DNA of 64,000 nucleotides from Leadbetterella byssophila_A (GTDB taxonomy: Bacteria > Bacteroidota > Bacteroidia > Cytophagales > Spirosomataceae). The stretch spans positions 16,644 to 80,643 of the forward strand of contig JBEBRR010000008.1 of the NCBI GenBank assembly GCA_040394735.1, in the 5' to 3' direction. Under the pieces are notes generated by a model that saw nothing but the letters and a program-made list of their open reading frames with translations, did not search any database and had not been told where the DNA came from. Made by a program: the position numbers and the translations under genes. This document shows positions 8,756 to 17,602 of this stretch, one piece after another (the stretch's first letter is position 1; each line of letters starts with the position of its first letter).

Positions 8756-9349
8756 TTACTTTAAAGTCTTTATTTTCAAATTCTTCCACTTCACTTTTAT
8801 TCCTCCGCCGTCATGGATCTGCAGCGCTATCTTACCGTCAGATTCTGCAAATACCGGATCTTTCAGAGTGACCATCTGCACACCGTTCACCCAGGTGGTG
8901 GCCTCATCCCCCAGCACCCGGATCTTCATGCTGTTCCAGGCTCCCATCTTTACATTGTCCAGCGACTTGTCAGGCTTGATCAGCCAGCCGCGCTTATATG
9001 ATTCGTATATCCCGCCTGAAAAATGTCCCGGAGGGGCCACTTCCGCCTGCCAGCCACTCACTTTGGTACCGTCAATGCTGGAATGGAAAAATACGCCGCT
9101 GTTACCGTTGTCTTCCGGGAAGAACTCCAGCGTCAGCTCGAAATCCTTGTACGATTTTTCAGTACCCAGGTAGCCATAGCCCTTATCAGGACCGCTTTCG
9201 CAAACCAGGAGGCCGTCTTCCACATACCATTTTTCCGTTCCGTAGACTACCCAGCCATCAAGATTACGACCATTAAACAGGGAAACGGACTTCGATTTCT
9301 GGGCAAAAATAAAACCGGGAAAAAGAAGGAATAACAAAATTTTTTTCAT
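8756..9349 (-). CDS. DUF1080 (3-keto-disaccharide hydrolase-like) secreted protein
   Basis: The 197-residue protein has a signal peptide (ending 'PGFIFAQ') and one DUF1080 concanavalin-like lectin/glucanase fold. Family marks are 'LFNGRNLDGWVVYG', 'FELTLEFFPEDNGNSGVFFHS' and 'GKIALQIHDGGGIKVKWKNLKI'. Some relatives hydrolyse 3-keto-disaccharides and others act as sugar-binding modules, so activity is not certain. It lies upstream of recA with a 28-bp gap and may share a transcript with it. Confidence 0.88.
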   Translation of the reverse strand: MKKILLFLLFPGFIFAQKSKSVSLFNGRNLDGWVVYGTEKWYVEDGLLVCESGPDKGYGYLGTEKSYKDFELTLEFFPEDNGNSGVFFHSSIDGTKVSGWQAEVAPPGHFSGGIYESYKRGWLIKPDKSLDNVKMGAWNSMKIRVLGDEATTWVNGVQMVTLKDPVFAESDGKIALQIHDGGGIKVKWKNLKIKTLK

Positions 9350-9420
9350 TATCTGTCAGTTTTTTAGCTTTCAGCTATGAGCTTTGAGAAATTCGGGAGA
9401 CCAGAAGGTTCACCTCTCAG

Positions 9421-9472
9421 CGGTCCGCTACTCGGCTGACGGCTGATTTCTGACGGCTGATAGCTAATGACC
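9421..9472. repeat. Short iterated intergenic motif
   Basis: The spacer between the DUF1080 gene and the helicase contains two near-identical units of CTGACGGCTGAT (in 'GGCTGACGGCTGATTTC' and 'TGACGGCTGATAGC'). An AGCT-rich stretch (TCAGCTATGAGCTTTGAG) lies about 50 bp before it. It is non-coding and similar in style to other repeated intergenic phrases in this window. Confidence 0.5.
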
Positions 9473-9505
9473 AAATTAAGTCACTAATATACGCATGAAA
9501 TCTGC

Positions 9506-9513
9506 TAATTTTG
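9506..9513 (+). promoter_or_regulatory. Bacteroidota -7 promoter element for the helicase gene
   Basis: TAATTTTG matches TAnnTTTG and lies 23 bp upstream of the helicase ATG. No convincing TTTG is seen at -33. Confidence 0.5.
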
Positions 9514-9536
9514 TAAAATTATTCTGATTACTTCTT

Positions 9537-10856
9537 ATGCAATTCGCTGACCTTAACCTTAGCAAGCCCCTGCTTCAGGCACTGGATGAACTGGGCCTTC
9601 GCACCCCCACCTCCATCCAGGAGAAAATATTTCCCGCTGTGATGTCAGGAAAAGATCTGGCAGGCATTGCGCGTACGGGCACCGGGAAAACATTCGCCTA
9701 TCTTCTGCCTTTATTACGAATGTGGAGCTTCAGTAAAGATAAGCTTCCGCAGATGCTGGTGCTGGTACCTACCCGTGAGCTGGTCATGCAGGTGGTGGAA
9801 AGTGTCAAAGCCCTTACTCCCTTCATGAGCTTTGACGTGATAGGCGTTTACGGCGGGGTCAATATGAAAGGCCAGGCTGCAGAGCTTATGAATGGCTGCG
9901 ATATGGTGGTGGCCACTCCCGGCCGGTTTACTGACCTCTCAGCGGCAGGTGTTCTGAAGGTGAAAAACATAAAGAAGCTGGTCATTGATGAGTTTGACAT
10001 GATGCTTGACCTGGGCTTTCGCCCCCAGCTGGACCTGATCTTCAATAAGCTACCTGAAAAACGGCAGAACCTTTTATTCTCGGCCACCATCTCAGGAGAA
10101 GTGGAAGACCTTATCCATGATATTTTCAAGTCTCCGGAGATCATTGAAGATGCCGACACAGGCACGCCCCTTGAGAATATCCGGCAAAAAACCTACGCCG
10201 TACCGAATTTCAGAACCAAGATCAACCTGCTGGAGCTTCTCCTGGCCAATGATGAGGAAATGAAAAAAAACCTGGTGTTTGTTGCCCAGAAATCAGCCGC
10301 CGACCTGCTTCACCAGGAGCTGAAAAGCCGGGGCATTGACCAGGTGGAGGTGATTCATTCCAACAAATCACAAAACTACCGTTTCCGGGCCATCAAAGAC
10401 TTTTCAGAAGGCACGGTCAAAACCCTGATCTCTACTGATATCGGTTCGCGCGGACTGGACATCCCGGGCATTACCCATGTGGTCAATATGGATATTCCGG
10501 AGGAACGGAATGACTACATCCACCGGATCGGCCGTACGGGCCGCGGTGAAAAAAACTTCGGCACGGCCATCAGCCTGGTCAGCCCCAGGGAGGAAGAAGC
10601 TTTCGGTGAAATTGAGGCCATGTACCAGTTGCAGCTGACCCGCATCCCCCTGCCGGCTTACGTCGAGATCGAAGAGCAGCTTATGCCCTTTGAAACCGGG
10701 CGAGAAGAGATACGGCTGCCTAAAGTAAAACAGGATAAAAACACAGGGCCCGCCTTTCATGAAAAACTGGAAAAGAATAAAAAGGTGAACAAACGCCGGG
10801 ATATCCAGGCCGAAAAAAAACTGAAATACGGCAAGGCATACAGGAAGAATATGTAG
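9537..10856 (+). CDS. DEAD-box RNA helicase (DEFD variant)
   Basis: The 439-residue ATP-dependent RNA helicase has the full motif set: Q motif region ('PTSIQEKIFPAV'), Walker A 'ARTGTGKT', motif Ib 'TPGR', motif II 'IDEFD', motif III 'SAT', motif V 'STDIGSRGLDIPG' and motif VI 'HRIGRTGRG'. Motif II reads D-E-F-D rather than D-E-A-D, and the third residue is not catalytic. The C-terminal 70 residues are lysine-rich and likely contact RNA. Probable roles are ribosome assembly or mRNA turnover. Confidence 0.95.
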   Translation: MQFADLNLSKPLLQALDELGLRTPTSIQEKIFPAVMSGKDLAGIARTGTGKTFAYLLPLLRMWSFSKDKLPQMLVLVPTRELVMQVVESVKALTPFMSFDVIGVYGGVNMKGQAAELMNGCDMVVATPGRFTDLSAAGVLKVKNIKKLVIDEFDMMLDLGFRPQLDLIFNKLPEKRQNLLFSATISGEVEDLIHDIFKSPEIIEDADTGTPLENIRQKTYAVPNFRTKINLLELLLANDEEMKKNLVFVAQKSAADLLHQELKSRGIDQVEVIHSNKSQNYRFRAIKDFSEGTVKTLISTDIGSRGLDIPGITHVVNMDIPEERNDYIHRIGRTGRGEKNFGTAISLVSPREEEAFGEIEAMYQLQLTRIPLPAYVEIEEQLMPFETGREEIRLPKVKQDKNTGPAFHEKLEKNKKVNKRRDIQAEKKLKYGKAYRKNM

Positions 10857-10957
10857 ATAAGAATGGGCAACTATTGCTATGTTATATACCGGGTAGTGAG
10901 CCCTTAAACATAATAAATCAGAAGCGCCTAATTGCTAACGGATGAAAATTCATACAG

Positions 10958-11386
10958 ATGAATATAGACAACCTTTATGGCGGAAGGGTCCGCTTACGGG
11001 TGTGCGGAATACTCCGGCATGACCGGCAGGTACTGCTCGTGAACCACCGTTTATTAAATGAAGACCATATTTTCTGGAATTTCCCCGGGGGCGGACTGGA
11101 AAAGGGAGAAGATATTGCCAGCGGACTGCAGCGTGAATTCAGGGAAGAGACCCATCTGGACGTCTCCGTACATGAGCTGGCCTATATCCATCAGCATATT
11201 TCGGGAAAACTTCATGGCGTGGAATTGTATTTCCGCGTTTCGACCCTTAACTTGGTACCGAAACTGGGCGCAGACCCGGAAGGCAATATCCTGACAGAAC
11301 TGCGCTGGTTCAGCAAAGAAGACTTAACACAATTGAAAGCGGGGCACTGCCCTGATTTTTTGAAAAAAATTGCTTTTCTGAAATGA
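10958..11386 (+). CDS. NUDIX hydrolase
   Basis: The 142-residue protein has a complete Nudix box: 'GGGLEKGEDIASGLQREF' followed by 'REETHLDV', matching GX5EX7REUXEEXGU with T for G near the end. Such enzymes hydrolyse nucleoside diphosphates linked to another moiety; the substrate cannot be told. Its stop overlaps the start of the DUF3822 gene by four bases (ATGA), so the two are translationally coupled. NUDIX next to DUF3822 is, to my knowledge, a recurring Bacteroidota arrangement. Confidence 0.92.
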   Translation: MNIDNLYGGRVRLRVCGILRHDRQVLLVNHRLLNEDHIFWNFPGGGLEKGEDIASGLQREFREETHLDVSVHELAYIHQHISGKLHGVELYFRVSTLNLVPKLGADPEGNILTELRWFSKEDLTQLKAGHCPDFLKKIAFLK

Positions 11387-12174
11387 ATGACTGCTTTAAG
11401 ATCACAGATGACCGCTTTTATGCTGAGCGCACAGACCTCTATGATCTCATTTTTGAAATCCAGTTTTCCCGCCTGCGGTTCATGGTCAGGAACGGTGAGC
11501 AGCTTCTCTGGCTGGAAGACCATTTCCTCGGAAATTCAAATGATATAGCCGCATGCCTGGCAAAATGCTCCGGGCTGATAGAGCAGCATGCTTTCCTGGG
11601 CATCCGGTTCTGGAAGAGCGTCAGACTGGTCTCCTCTCTTCAGATCCATACCCTGGTTCCCGCTTCCGTCTTCGAATCTTCCAAAGCCGAAACGTACCTG
11701 GGACTGACTCACCCCACAGCTTCTTTCGCTGACTTTGAAGTCAGCACTGAACCTGTTCTGAACCAGCAGGTGGTAACGGGAACTCTCCGGCAGGTCAACC
11801 GTTTTTTCAGGGACCGCTATCCCGCTCTTGTTCTTGTTTCATCTGTAGCGGAAGGGGCAAAACATTTCAGCCTGCTTGGTCCTGACCAGACCCTGGGACT
11901 GATTTCAGATTCGTTTATCGACCTTATTTATCTGAAGGGGAAAAACAGGACGCTGACCGCAGAAAAATCACCTGCCCGGCACCTCCGAAATATCCGGGCT
12001 TTTACGCCTGCTCTCGTACTTTTCGGAGAGATCACCCCGTTCAGTGTTTCGTACGGGATATTAAAAGATAAATTCCAAACGATATGTATTGGTGACGCAC
12101 CCCGGCAGGCCGGGTTTTCCGAACCGTTTCAGAATATCCCTGCGCACCGGTATTTCACCTTACTTCACAGCTGA
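11383..12174 (+). CDS. DUF3822 family protein
   Basis: The 263-residue protein matches the Bacteroidota-specific DUF3822 family in length and pattern ('LIFEIQFSRLRFMVRN' near the start, 'ETYLGLTHP', 'ALVLVSSVAEGAKHFSLL', C-terminal 'YFTLLHS'). The alternation of strands and helices suggests a two-lobed actin/Hsp70-like fold, which is inference. It overlaps the NUDIX gene by four bases. In relatives it is often followed by the 16S rRNA methyltransferase gene rsmD, which is not present here. Confidence 0.8.
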   Translation: MNDCFKITDDRFYAERTDLYDLIFEIQFSRLRFMVRNGEQLLWLEDHFLGNSNDIAACLAKCSGLIEQHAFLGIRFWKSVRLVSSLQIHTLVPASVFESSKAETYLGLTHPTASFADFEVSTEPVLNQQVVTGTLRQVNRFFRDRYPALVLVSSVAEGAKHFSLLGPDQTLGLISDSFIDLIYLKGKNRTLTAEKSPARHLRNIRAFTPALVLFGEITPFSVSYGILKDKFQTICIGDAPRQAGFSEPFQNIPAHRYFTLLHS

Positions 12175-12175
12175 A

Positions 12176-12520
12176 TCAGCGTGCCTGGCGAAACCCCTGG
12201 TCAAACCCGTACTGAACTTTGAGATTATAGTCAAAGAATTCAATGGCACGCTCTACACATTTGCCTTTCAAAGCCACAAAATAGGGCTTTTTTCCCCCTT
12301 TGTTTATCAGCTTGGTATCCAGCTTATAAATGGTACCTTCCGGATACCGGGAGATAAACTTACTGGCAATACTCACGCTCAGTGCTTCGGGTACCTGCTG
12401 GCCGTTTATGGTTTTCAGCCGCATTTTATCTTTCCCGCTGTCATAAAGCGCCTCGGCGTAGACATCGAGAAAGTACGCTTTATTGAATTCGGGGACTTCA
12501 TCTATCAGTGACAGTTGCAT
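12176..12520 (-). CDS. Hypothetical protein, 114 residues
   Basis: I do not recognise this family. The protein is soluble, has no signal peptide, and mixes strands and helices with many charged residues ('GKDKMRLKTINGQQVPEALSV', 'IYKLDTKLINKGGKKPYFVALKG'). Its stop is one base from the stop of the convergent DUF3822 gene. It is divergent from prs, with about 120 bp of AT-rich spacer holding the prs promoter. The antisense frame at 12089-12511 is less gene-like: it mostly lacks a plausible start and overlaps DUF3822. Confidence 0.6.
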   Translation of the reverse strand: MQLSLIDEVPEFNKAYFLDVYAEALYDSGKDKMRLKTINGQQVPEALSVSIASKFISRYPEGTIYKLDTKLINKGGKKPYFVALKGKCVERAIEFFDYNLKVQYGFDQGFRQAR

Positions 12521-12605
12521 TTCCCTTTGAGGTATAGTTTTAAGAATCTTCGTGCAATTTAATATTATTTTTTAAAAGTAGCTTAATACATCGTATTATT
12601 TTTCG

Positions 12606-12613
12606 TACCTTTG
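12606..12613 (+). promoter_or_regulatory. Bacteroidota -7 promoter element for prs-rplY
   Basis: TACCTTTG matches TAnnTTTG and lies 28 bp before the prs start. The -33 region is AT-rich without a clear TTTG. Confidence 0.6.
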
Positions 12614-12641
12614 CAGCACTTTTCGGAACAAACCTACCCCC

Positions 12642-13592
12642 ATGGCAGAAGTCAAAATCTTTTCGGGAACTAATTCTCAGTATTTAGCCGGGAAAGTGGC
12701 TTATTATTACGGAAAAGAGCTGGGAAAAGTGTCTATTCAGCGATTTGCCGACAGTGAAATATCGGTAAACTTTGAAGAGTCGGTAAGAGGCTGTGACGTT
12801 TTTCTTGTTCAGAGTACATTTCCCAATGCTGACAACCTGATGGAGCTTCTGCTGATGATTGATGCTGCCAGAAGAGCCTCTGCCCACTATGTAGTGGCTG
12901 TTATTCCTTATTACGGGTATGCCCGTCAGGACAGGAAAGACCGTCCGAGGGTAGCTATCGGCGCCAAACTGGTGGCCAATATGCTTACGGCAGCGGGTGC
13001 AGACCGGATCATGACGCTGGATCTTCATGCCGGGCAGATTCAGGGATTTTTCGACATCCCTGTGGACCACCTGGAAGGAACCTCGGTTTTTGTTCCTTAC
13101 CTGAAGGAAAAACAGATTGACAACCTGCTTTTTGCCTCTCCGGATGTAGGCGGGGTATCACGGGTAAGAAGATTTGCCAGCTTTTTTGATGCGGATATCG
13201 TGATCTGTGATAAACAAAGGAAGGTAGCCAACCAGATCGCCAGCATGCAGCTGATCGGTGATGTGACCGATGCCAACGTGGTACTCGTAGATGATATGAT
13301 CGATACCGGCGGTACGATCTGCAAGGCGGCTGAGCTGATCCTGGAAAAAGGAGCAAAATCAGTCCGGGCTGTGGCAACCCATCCCGTGTTTTCCTATAAG
13401 GCACACGAGATCATCTCCAATTCCGTATTTGAGGAAGTTATCGTATCCGATTCCATTCCTTTGCGGCAGGACAACCCGAAAGTAAAAGTAATATCGGTAG
13501 CCGAGCTTTTTGCTCATGCCATCGGTAGGATCAGAGACAACGGATCAATTAGTACATTGTTCATAAATTATCAACAAAAACTTAAGTTTTAA
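12642..13592 (+). CDS. prs: Ribose-phosphate pyrophosphokinase (PRPP synthetase)
   Basis: The 316-residue enzyme transfers pyrophosphate from ATP to ribose-5-phosphate, making PRPP for purine, pyrimidine, NAD, histidine and tryptophan synthesis. Family marks are 'FADSEISVNFEESVRG', the metal/ATP region 'DLHAGQIQGFF' and the PRPP loop 'VDDMIDTGGTI'. Length is typical of class I enzymes. It is separated by two bases from rplY, and the prs-rplY pairing is common in bacteria. Confidence 0.97.
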   Translation: MAEVKIFSGTNSQYLAGKVAYYYGKELGKVSIQRFADSEISVNFEESVRGCDVFLVQSTFPNADNLMELLLMIDAARRASAHYVVAVIPYYGYARQDRKDRPRVAIGAKLVANMLTAAGADRIMTLDLHAGQIQGFFDIPVDHLEGTSVFVPYLKEKQIDNLLFASPDVGGVSRVRRFASFFDADIVICDKQRKVANQIASMQLIGDVTDANVVLVDDMIDTGGTICKAAELILEKGAKSVRAVATHPVFSYKAHEIISNSVFEEVIVSDSIPLRQDNPKVKVISVAELFAHAIGRIRDNGSISTLFINYQQKLKF

Positions 13593-13594
13593 TC

Positions 13595-14167
13595 ATGAAA
13601 GTAACTGAGATTGTAGGGTTTAAAAGAGCGAATCTCGGTCGTCAGTCAGCACAGGAATTACGCGCTGAAGGATATGTACCGGGCATTTTGTATGGTGGGG
13701 AAGAGCAAATTTCTTTCTATGCGCCCGCTTATCTGTTCAGACCTGTAATTTACAGCATTGACGCGTATCAGATCAAGCTGACCATTGACGGGAAAGAGTA
13801 CACGGCTATCCTCCAGGATAAGCAGTTCCACCCTGTTAATGATTCACTTGTTCACGTAGACCTGCTGGAGATCAATCCTGACAAGGTGATCACCACTACC
13901 ATTCCTATCCGTCTTACCGGAATAGCGAAAGGAGCTAAACAAGGGGGTAAACTGGTACAGACACTGAGAAAAATCCGTGTTAAAGGACCTGCCAGACTGA
14001 TCCCTGAGTTTGTTAACCTTGATGTAACTGAATTAGGTCTGGGTAAGTCTATCCGCGTGAAGTCGATTGAACTTCCGGAGCTGACCATCATTGATCCGGC
14101 TGCCAACCCGGTAGCAAGCGTGACTATCCCGCGTGCCCTGAGAGGACAGCTGAATGCAGAGAAATAA
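13595..14167 (+). CDS. rplY: 50S ribosomal protein L25 (general stress protein Ctc form)
   Basis: The 190-residue protein is the long (TL5/Ctc) form of L25, with an N-terminal 5S-rRNA-binding domain ('LRAEGYVPGILYGG', 'DKQFHPVNDSLVHVDL') and a C-terminal beta domain ('IPIRLTGIAKGAKQGGKL'). It binds 5S rRNA in the large subunit. It follows prs by two bases and ends at a strong terminator, so prs-rplY is an operon. Confidence 0.96.
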   Translation: MKVTEIVGFKRANLGRQSAQELRAEGYVPGILYGGEEQISFYAPAYLFRPVIYSIDAYQIKLTIDGKEYTAILQDKQFHPVNDSLVHVDLLEINPDKVITTTIPIRLTGIAKGAKQGGKLVQTLRKIRVKGPARLIPEFVNLDVTELGLGKSIRVKSIELPELTIIDPAANPVASVTIPRALRGQLNAEK

Positions 14168-14190
14168 GATTATCTTGCTTATCTGTAGAA

Positions 14191-14220
14191 AATCCCCGGC
14201 AAACACCGGGGATTTTTTTT
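14191..14220 (+). terminator. Rho-independent terminator of prs-rplY
   Basis: A 9-bp perfect stem (AATCCCCGG at 14191-14199 with 14206-14214, 6-nt loop) runs into eight T residues, 23 bp after the rplY stop. Confidence 0.92.
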
Positions 14221-14221
14221 A

Positions 14222-14292
14222 ATGAACAGTGAATAGTCCGGAAATCTTTAATTTATTTTTTCACTGTTAGTTGTTCACTATTAGTTATTCAC
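14222..14292. repeat. Intergenic iterated/inverted motif (GAACAGTGAATAG type)
   Basis: Between the rplY terminator and the end of the receptor gene, GAACAGTGAATAG is followed about 35 bp later by the complementary units TTCACTGTTAGTTG, TTCACTATTAGTTA and TTCAC. The arrangement can fold back on itself and is non-coding. Confidence 0.5.
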
Positions 14293-14296
14293 GCCC

Positions 14297-16648
14297 TCAC
14301 CCTGCCCGGTTCTCCTCGTCCGTCCTGGTGGACTGCCGTGCTTTGTAGGTGGATTTACCAAACCGGTAAATAAGCTGGAATCTTACTTTTCTTGAGCCGT
14401 AGTACTGAACAAACTCAGTGTCAATAACATCAGGGCTGTTTGATCTGATACGCTGGTTACCGGTATTGAATACATCGTCCAGGCTAAGCTTCAAAACCAC
14501 ATTTTTAACTACTTTCTGAACTCCCAGATTCATATTCCATACAGGAAGCACCTTATAAATCGCATCTCCGCCTGCATAATAGGACAATGAATTGTCGATT
14601 GTCCAGCTATTCTTTAAGGTGAATGCCTGGGAACCGCTGACATAGGTGGCAGCCACATATTTGTCCAACGCCTTCCCATTGATAAAATAGTACGAATTCT
14701 CTGCTGTAAGCTGGCCATAGTATTGTACATTCCACCACTTCCTGATGCTGTTTGAGCCATTGAAGCTAATGGCATGGAAGACCGATTTTTCCAGGTTCTC
14801 CCGGTAGTACCGGGTCATAAAGGTCTCCGGGTTATAGTAAGGCACCTGTTGTATATTATCACGGGTTTTTCCGGTTCTTACTGAAAATCCGTAATTCTTA
14901 AAGCTGTAGGTCAGCTCCACCTGGTCTGTTCTTTCCGGCAAAAGAAACGGGTTCCCCTCTGCATAGGTAAAAGGACTGATATAAAACTGGAAAGGGTTCA
15001 GCTCTTCAAAATACGGTCTTCTGAGGCGGCTTGTATAGGAGAGTCCGAGCATATTGTTGTCATCCATCTTCCAACCCAAAACAGCTGTTGGCAGCCAGTG
15101 GGTGTAATTTCTCAGGGTAACGTTATCCGTACTTTCCGAACGGGCTTCCGAATATGTATTCTCCGTCCGCAGGCCTGCCTGGTAAGTGATCTTTTTATAT
15201 GCTCCGGCATAATTCAGATAGCCGGCCAGTATACGCTCCTTATAAAAAAAATGATTGGTTCTCAGGGGATCCTTCTCGAAGCCGTTCTCCTTCAGTATAT
15301 CAAACCTTACGTCATTATCGGTATCGGTAAAGGCCAGCTTTACCCCTGTCTCAAAATTACCTTTCAGCAGGGGAGTTCTGTAATCAGCCTGGGAAGAAAA
15401 AATATTGATCCGGCTGGCAATGCCTGACTTCAGCCTCTCCACCATTTCCTGTCCTTCCCGTGTGTCGATATTCTGAAACTCTTCACTGGTATAACGGGCC
15501 ACTGTTCCCAGGTAGTCCAGCGATGATTTCCCCAGCTTTCCTGAATAATAGGCATTCAGCGAGTTATTATTATCCACGGGCTCCGAATGCTGATCCGTCT
15601 TCTGAAGCACCGATACGTCGTTCTGCGTCACGAGATTGTCGGTTTTGTTGTCCTTGATCTCGTTGCGGTCATAAAAGCGATAGGTTATTCCTGCCGAATG
15701 ATTCTTATTGAAAAAATAGTCCGCCCCCACCCTGAAAGGCACACTGCCGGCCCTGGAAACCACATCCGTATAGGTATCCAGGCTGTTTTGCCCGAACAGG
15801 TTCTGTATACCGTCATACTGGTAAAAGCCTTTGCCCGTATTGTATCCGCCCGCAGCCGTAAAGGCGGCTTTCCTGCTCTTGTAAGTTAAATTTACATTGT
15901 TGCTCAGATCACCAAAGCGGTGCTGGCGGTAAGCCAGTGTATAATTCCCGCTCAGTCCCAGGTTTTTATCCCGCTTCAGCCTGATGTTAACAATGGCCCT
16001 GTATTTCGAGTCATATCTTGCTGAAGGGCTGGTGATGATCTCAATGGTCTCGATCAGATCGGGTTCCAGGGTATTCAGGTAATTATTGAGTTCGGTGCCG
16101 CTCATGGGCACATCCTTCCCGTCTATAAAAACCTTGGGAGTTATGTTATTTCCCAGTGAGATGGCACCGTCAGGACTTACCCGTACACCCGGCGCTTTTT
16201 TGAGTACATCCAGGGCGTTGATTGCCGTTTTATAAATGCTGTTTCCGGCAATATTCATAATCATCCGGTCAGGCTGCCGTTCAATGGCCGGCTTCTGCCC
16301 CTGTATGGTCACCTCTTCCAGCACCCGGCTGTTGGTCCGCAGCAGCAATTCTCCGGGCACCCGGTCACCGCCGGAAAACGATGCCGTGCTAAGAGGCTCA
16401 TAACCTACCAGGCTGATGTGAAGAAAATAAGCTCCCGGAGGCACTGTCATAAAAAAACTCCCGAGGCTGTCGGTAAAAACACTCTGAACAATGGTGCTGT
16501 CAGGATACTTTTTAGCTACGACGGTAGCAAACTCAACCGCCTCCCCGGAAGAGGCGTCCCTGACCTTTCCGCTGATCGTGGTCACTTCCTGCGCAACAGT
16601 TCCCCGGCATGCCAGGCCCATCAGGTAGGCAAGTAATAATTTTTTCAT
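14297..16648 (-). CDS. TonB-dependent-receptor-like outer membrane beta-barrel protein
   Basis: The 783-residue protein has a signal peptide, a carboxypeptidase-regulatory-like beta-sandwich (about residues 22-105, 'ISGKVRDASSGEAVEFATVV'), a plug-like domain (about 120-215, 'ALDVLKKAPGVRVSPDG', 'VFIDGKDVPMSG', 'IETIEIITSPSARYDSK') and a long barrel rich in aromatic strands. This matches the Bacteroidota outer-membrane beta-barrel family with a PF14905-type barrel rather than a classic SusC. No TonB box or SusD partner is visible. Substrate unknown. It precedes two-component pair 1 in map order but is downstream of it in transcription. Confidence 0.88.
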   Translation of the reverse strand: MKKLLLAYLMGLACRGTVAQEVTTISGKVRDASSGEAVEFATVVAKKYPDSTIVQSVFTDSLGSFFMTVPPGAYFLHISLVGYEPLSTASFSGGDRVPGELLLRTNSRVLEEVTIQGQKPAIERQPDRMIMNIAGNSIYKTAINALDVLKKAPGVRVSPDGAISLGNNITPKVFIDGKDVPMSGTELNNYLNTLEPDLIETIEIITSPSARYDSKYRAIVNIRLKRDKNLGLSGNYTLAYRQHRFGDLSNNVNLTYKSRKAAFTAAGGYNTGKGFYQYDGIQNLFGQNSLDTYTDVVSRAGSVPFRVGADYFFNKNHSAGITYRFYDRNEIKDNKTDNLVTQNDVSVLQKTDQHSEPVDNNNSLNAYYSGKLGKSSLDYLGTVARYTSEEFQNIDTREGQEMVERLKSGIASRINIFSSQADYRTPLLKGNFETGVKLAFTDTDNDVRFDILKENGFEKDPLRTNHFFYKERILAGYLNYAGAYKKITYQAGLRTENTYSEARSESTDNVTLRNYTHWLPTAVLGWKMDDNNMLGLSYTSRLRRPYFEELNPFQFYISPFTYAEGNPFLLPERTDQVELTYSFKNYGFSVRTGKTRDNIQQVPYYNPETFMTRYYRENLEKSVFHAISFNGSNSIRKWWNVQYYGQLTAENSYYFINGKALDKYVAATYVSGSQAFTLKNSWTIDNSLSYYAGGDAIYKVLPVWNMNLGVQKVVKNVVLKLSLDDVFNTGNQRIRSNSPDVIDTEFVQYYGSRKVRFQLIYRFGKSTYKARQSTRTDEENRAG

Positions 16649-16809
16649 AAGTAATAGCTTTTCTTTTTACGAAGATGCGCAGGAATTACTTCAGGTTGCA
16701 TCCGATTCTGAAGAAAACCGCTTTTTCCCGCGTAAGCGGCAGAAATGATGATCAGCCATGCCCCGGTATTCATCCGGCGGCTGTTAGCCGGCTTACATGC
16801 TGCTTTTCC

Positions 16810-17592
16810 TCATGGTTGTTTTACGGAATAAGAAACGGGGATGCCGGATCCTTCCGTGTTCTCCGGAAAAATGATGGTGATAACGGTACCTTTCCCCGTG
16901 TTTATGTTAAACTTCCCTTTCAGGGCATCTGCCCGCTGACGGATGGATTTTAAGCCGATACCGCCGGAAATCCCCCGGCCTCCTCTTCCGTTATCACCTA
17001 CCTGGAAGATGATTTTCCCGTCCCGGTCTTTATAGAGAAATACAAATACTTCTGTAGCCTGCCTTGCATGCTTCAGGATATTGACTGCAGCTTCCTGCAG
17101 AATTTTCAGGATCTCCATCCGCTGATTCGTATTCAGCCGCTCATCCGTTTCCTGGTCAATATCTATTTCTTTCCGGTACAGTTTATCCGGCAGCACAAAA
17201 TCAGTAATTCTTCTTATACTTTGTTCCAGGGTGTTTTCAGCAGCGTCCGAGTATAAAAAATGGCTCTTGTTTCTTACCGACCGGTATACGTCACCCGTCT
17301 GCAGGCTGAGCGAACCGATATGGCTTTTGATGGAGGTATCCTCTGTCTGTGCAGAAAGAAGTTCCAGCTGATGAACGATTCCCGCCAGGGATGCTGAGAG
17401 GTCATCATGAAGATCCTGCCCCACCCTGCCCTGGATCTCCCGTGTCAGTTGCATCCGTGCTTCTCTGATCTGTATATCTGCCAGCTCCTGCAGTACCCGG
17501 AGACGGGAGGCAAATTTTTTCCTTTCCCGCCTTAACAGCAGGTATGTCCCGGCCAATACGGCCAATACCAGGAGATCGGGGAAAGCATTCAT
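16810..17592 (-). CDS. Sensor histidine kinase of two-component pair 1 (NarL-type partner)
   Basis: The start at 17592 is preferred over an upstream ATG at 17613 because it aligns residue for residue with the paralogue at 31091 (both begin M-N-A) and removes an overlap with the regulator gene. The 260-residue protein has one N-terminal membrane segment (about 4-20), a coiled-coil stretch, the phosphoacceptor His62 in 'GQDLHDDLSASLAG', and a HATPase domain with 'EAAVNILKHA' and 'VGDNGRGGRGISGGIGLKSI'. There is no separate sensor domain, so it must sense through the membrane segment or a partner. It follows its regulator by 10 bp. Confidence 0.9.
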   Translation of the reverse strand: MNAFPDLLVLAVLAGTYLLLRRERKKFASRLRVLQELADIQIREARMQLTREIQGRVGQDLHDDLSASLAGIVHQLELLSAQTEDTSIKSHIGSLSLQTGDVYRSVRNKSHFLYSDAAENTLEQSIRRITDFVLPDKLYRKEIDIDQETDERLNTNQRMEILKILQEAAVNILKHARQATEVFVFLYKDRDGKIIFQVGDNGRGGRGISGGIGLKSIRQRADALKGKFNINTGKGTVITIIFPENTEGSGIPVSYSVKQP

Positions 17593-17602
17593 AACTGCCG
17601 CA

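Noticed and set aside
12089..12511. 140-residue plus-strand open frame between DUF3822 and prs
   Set aside because: It overlaps the DUF3822 C-terminus in another frame and the 114-residue minus-strand gene, and has no good start or promoter.
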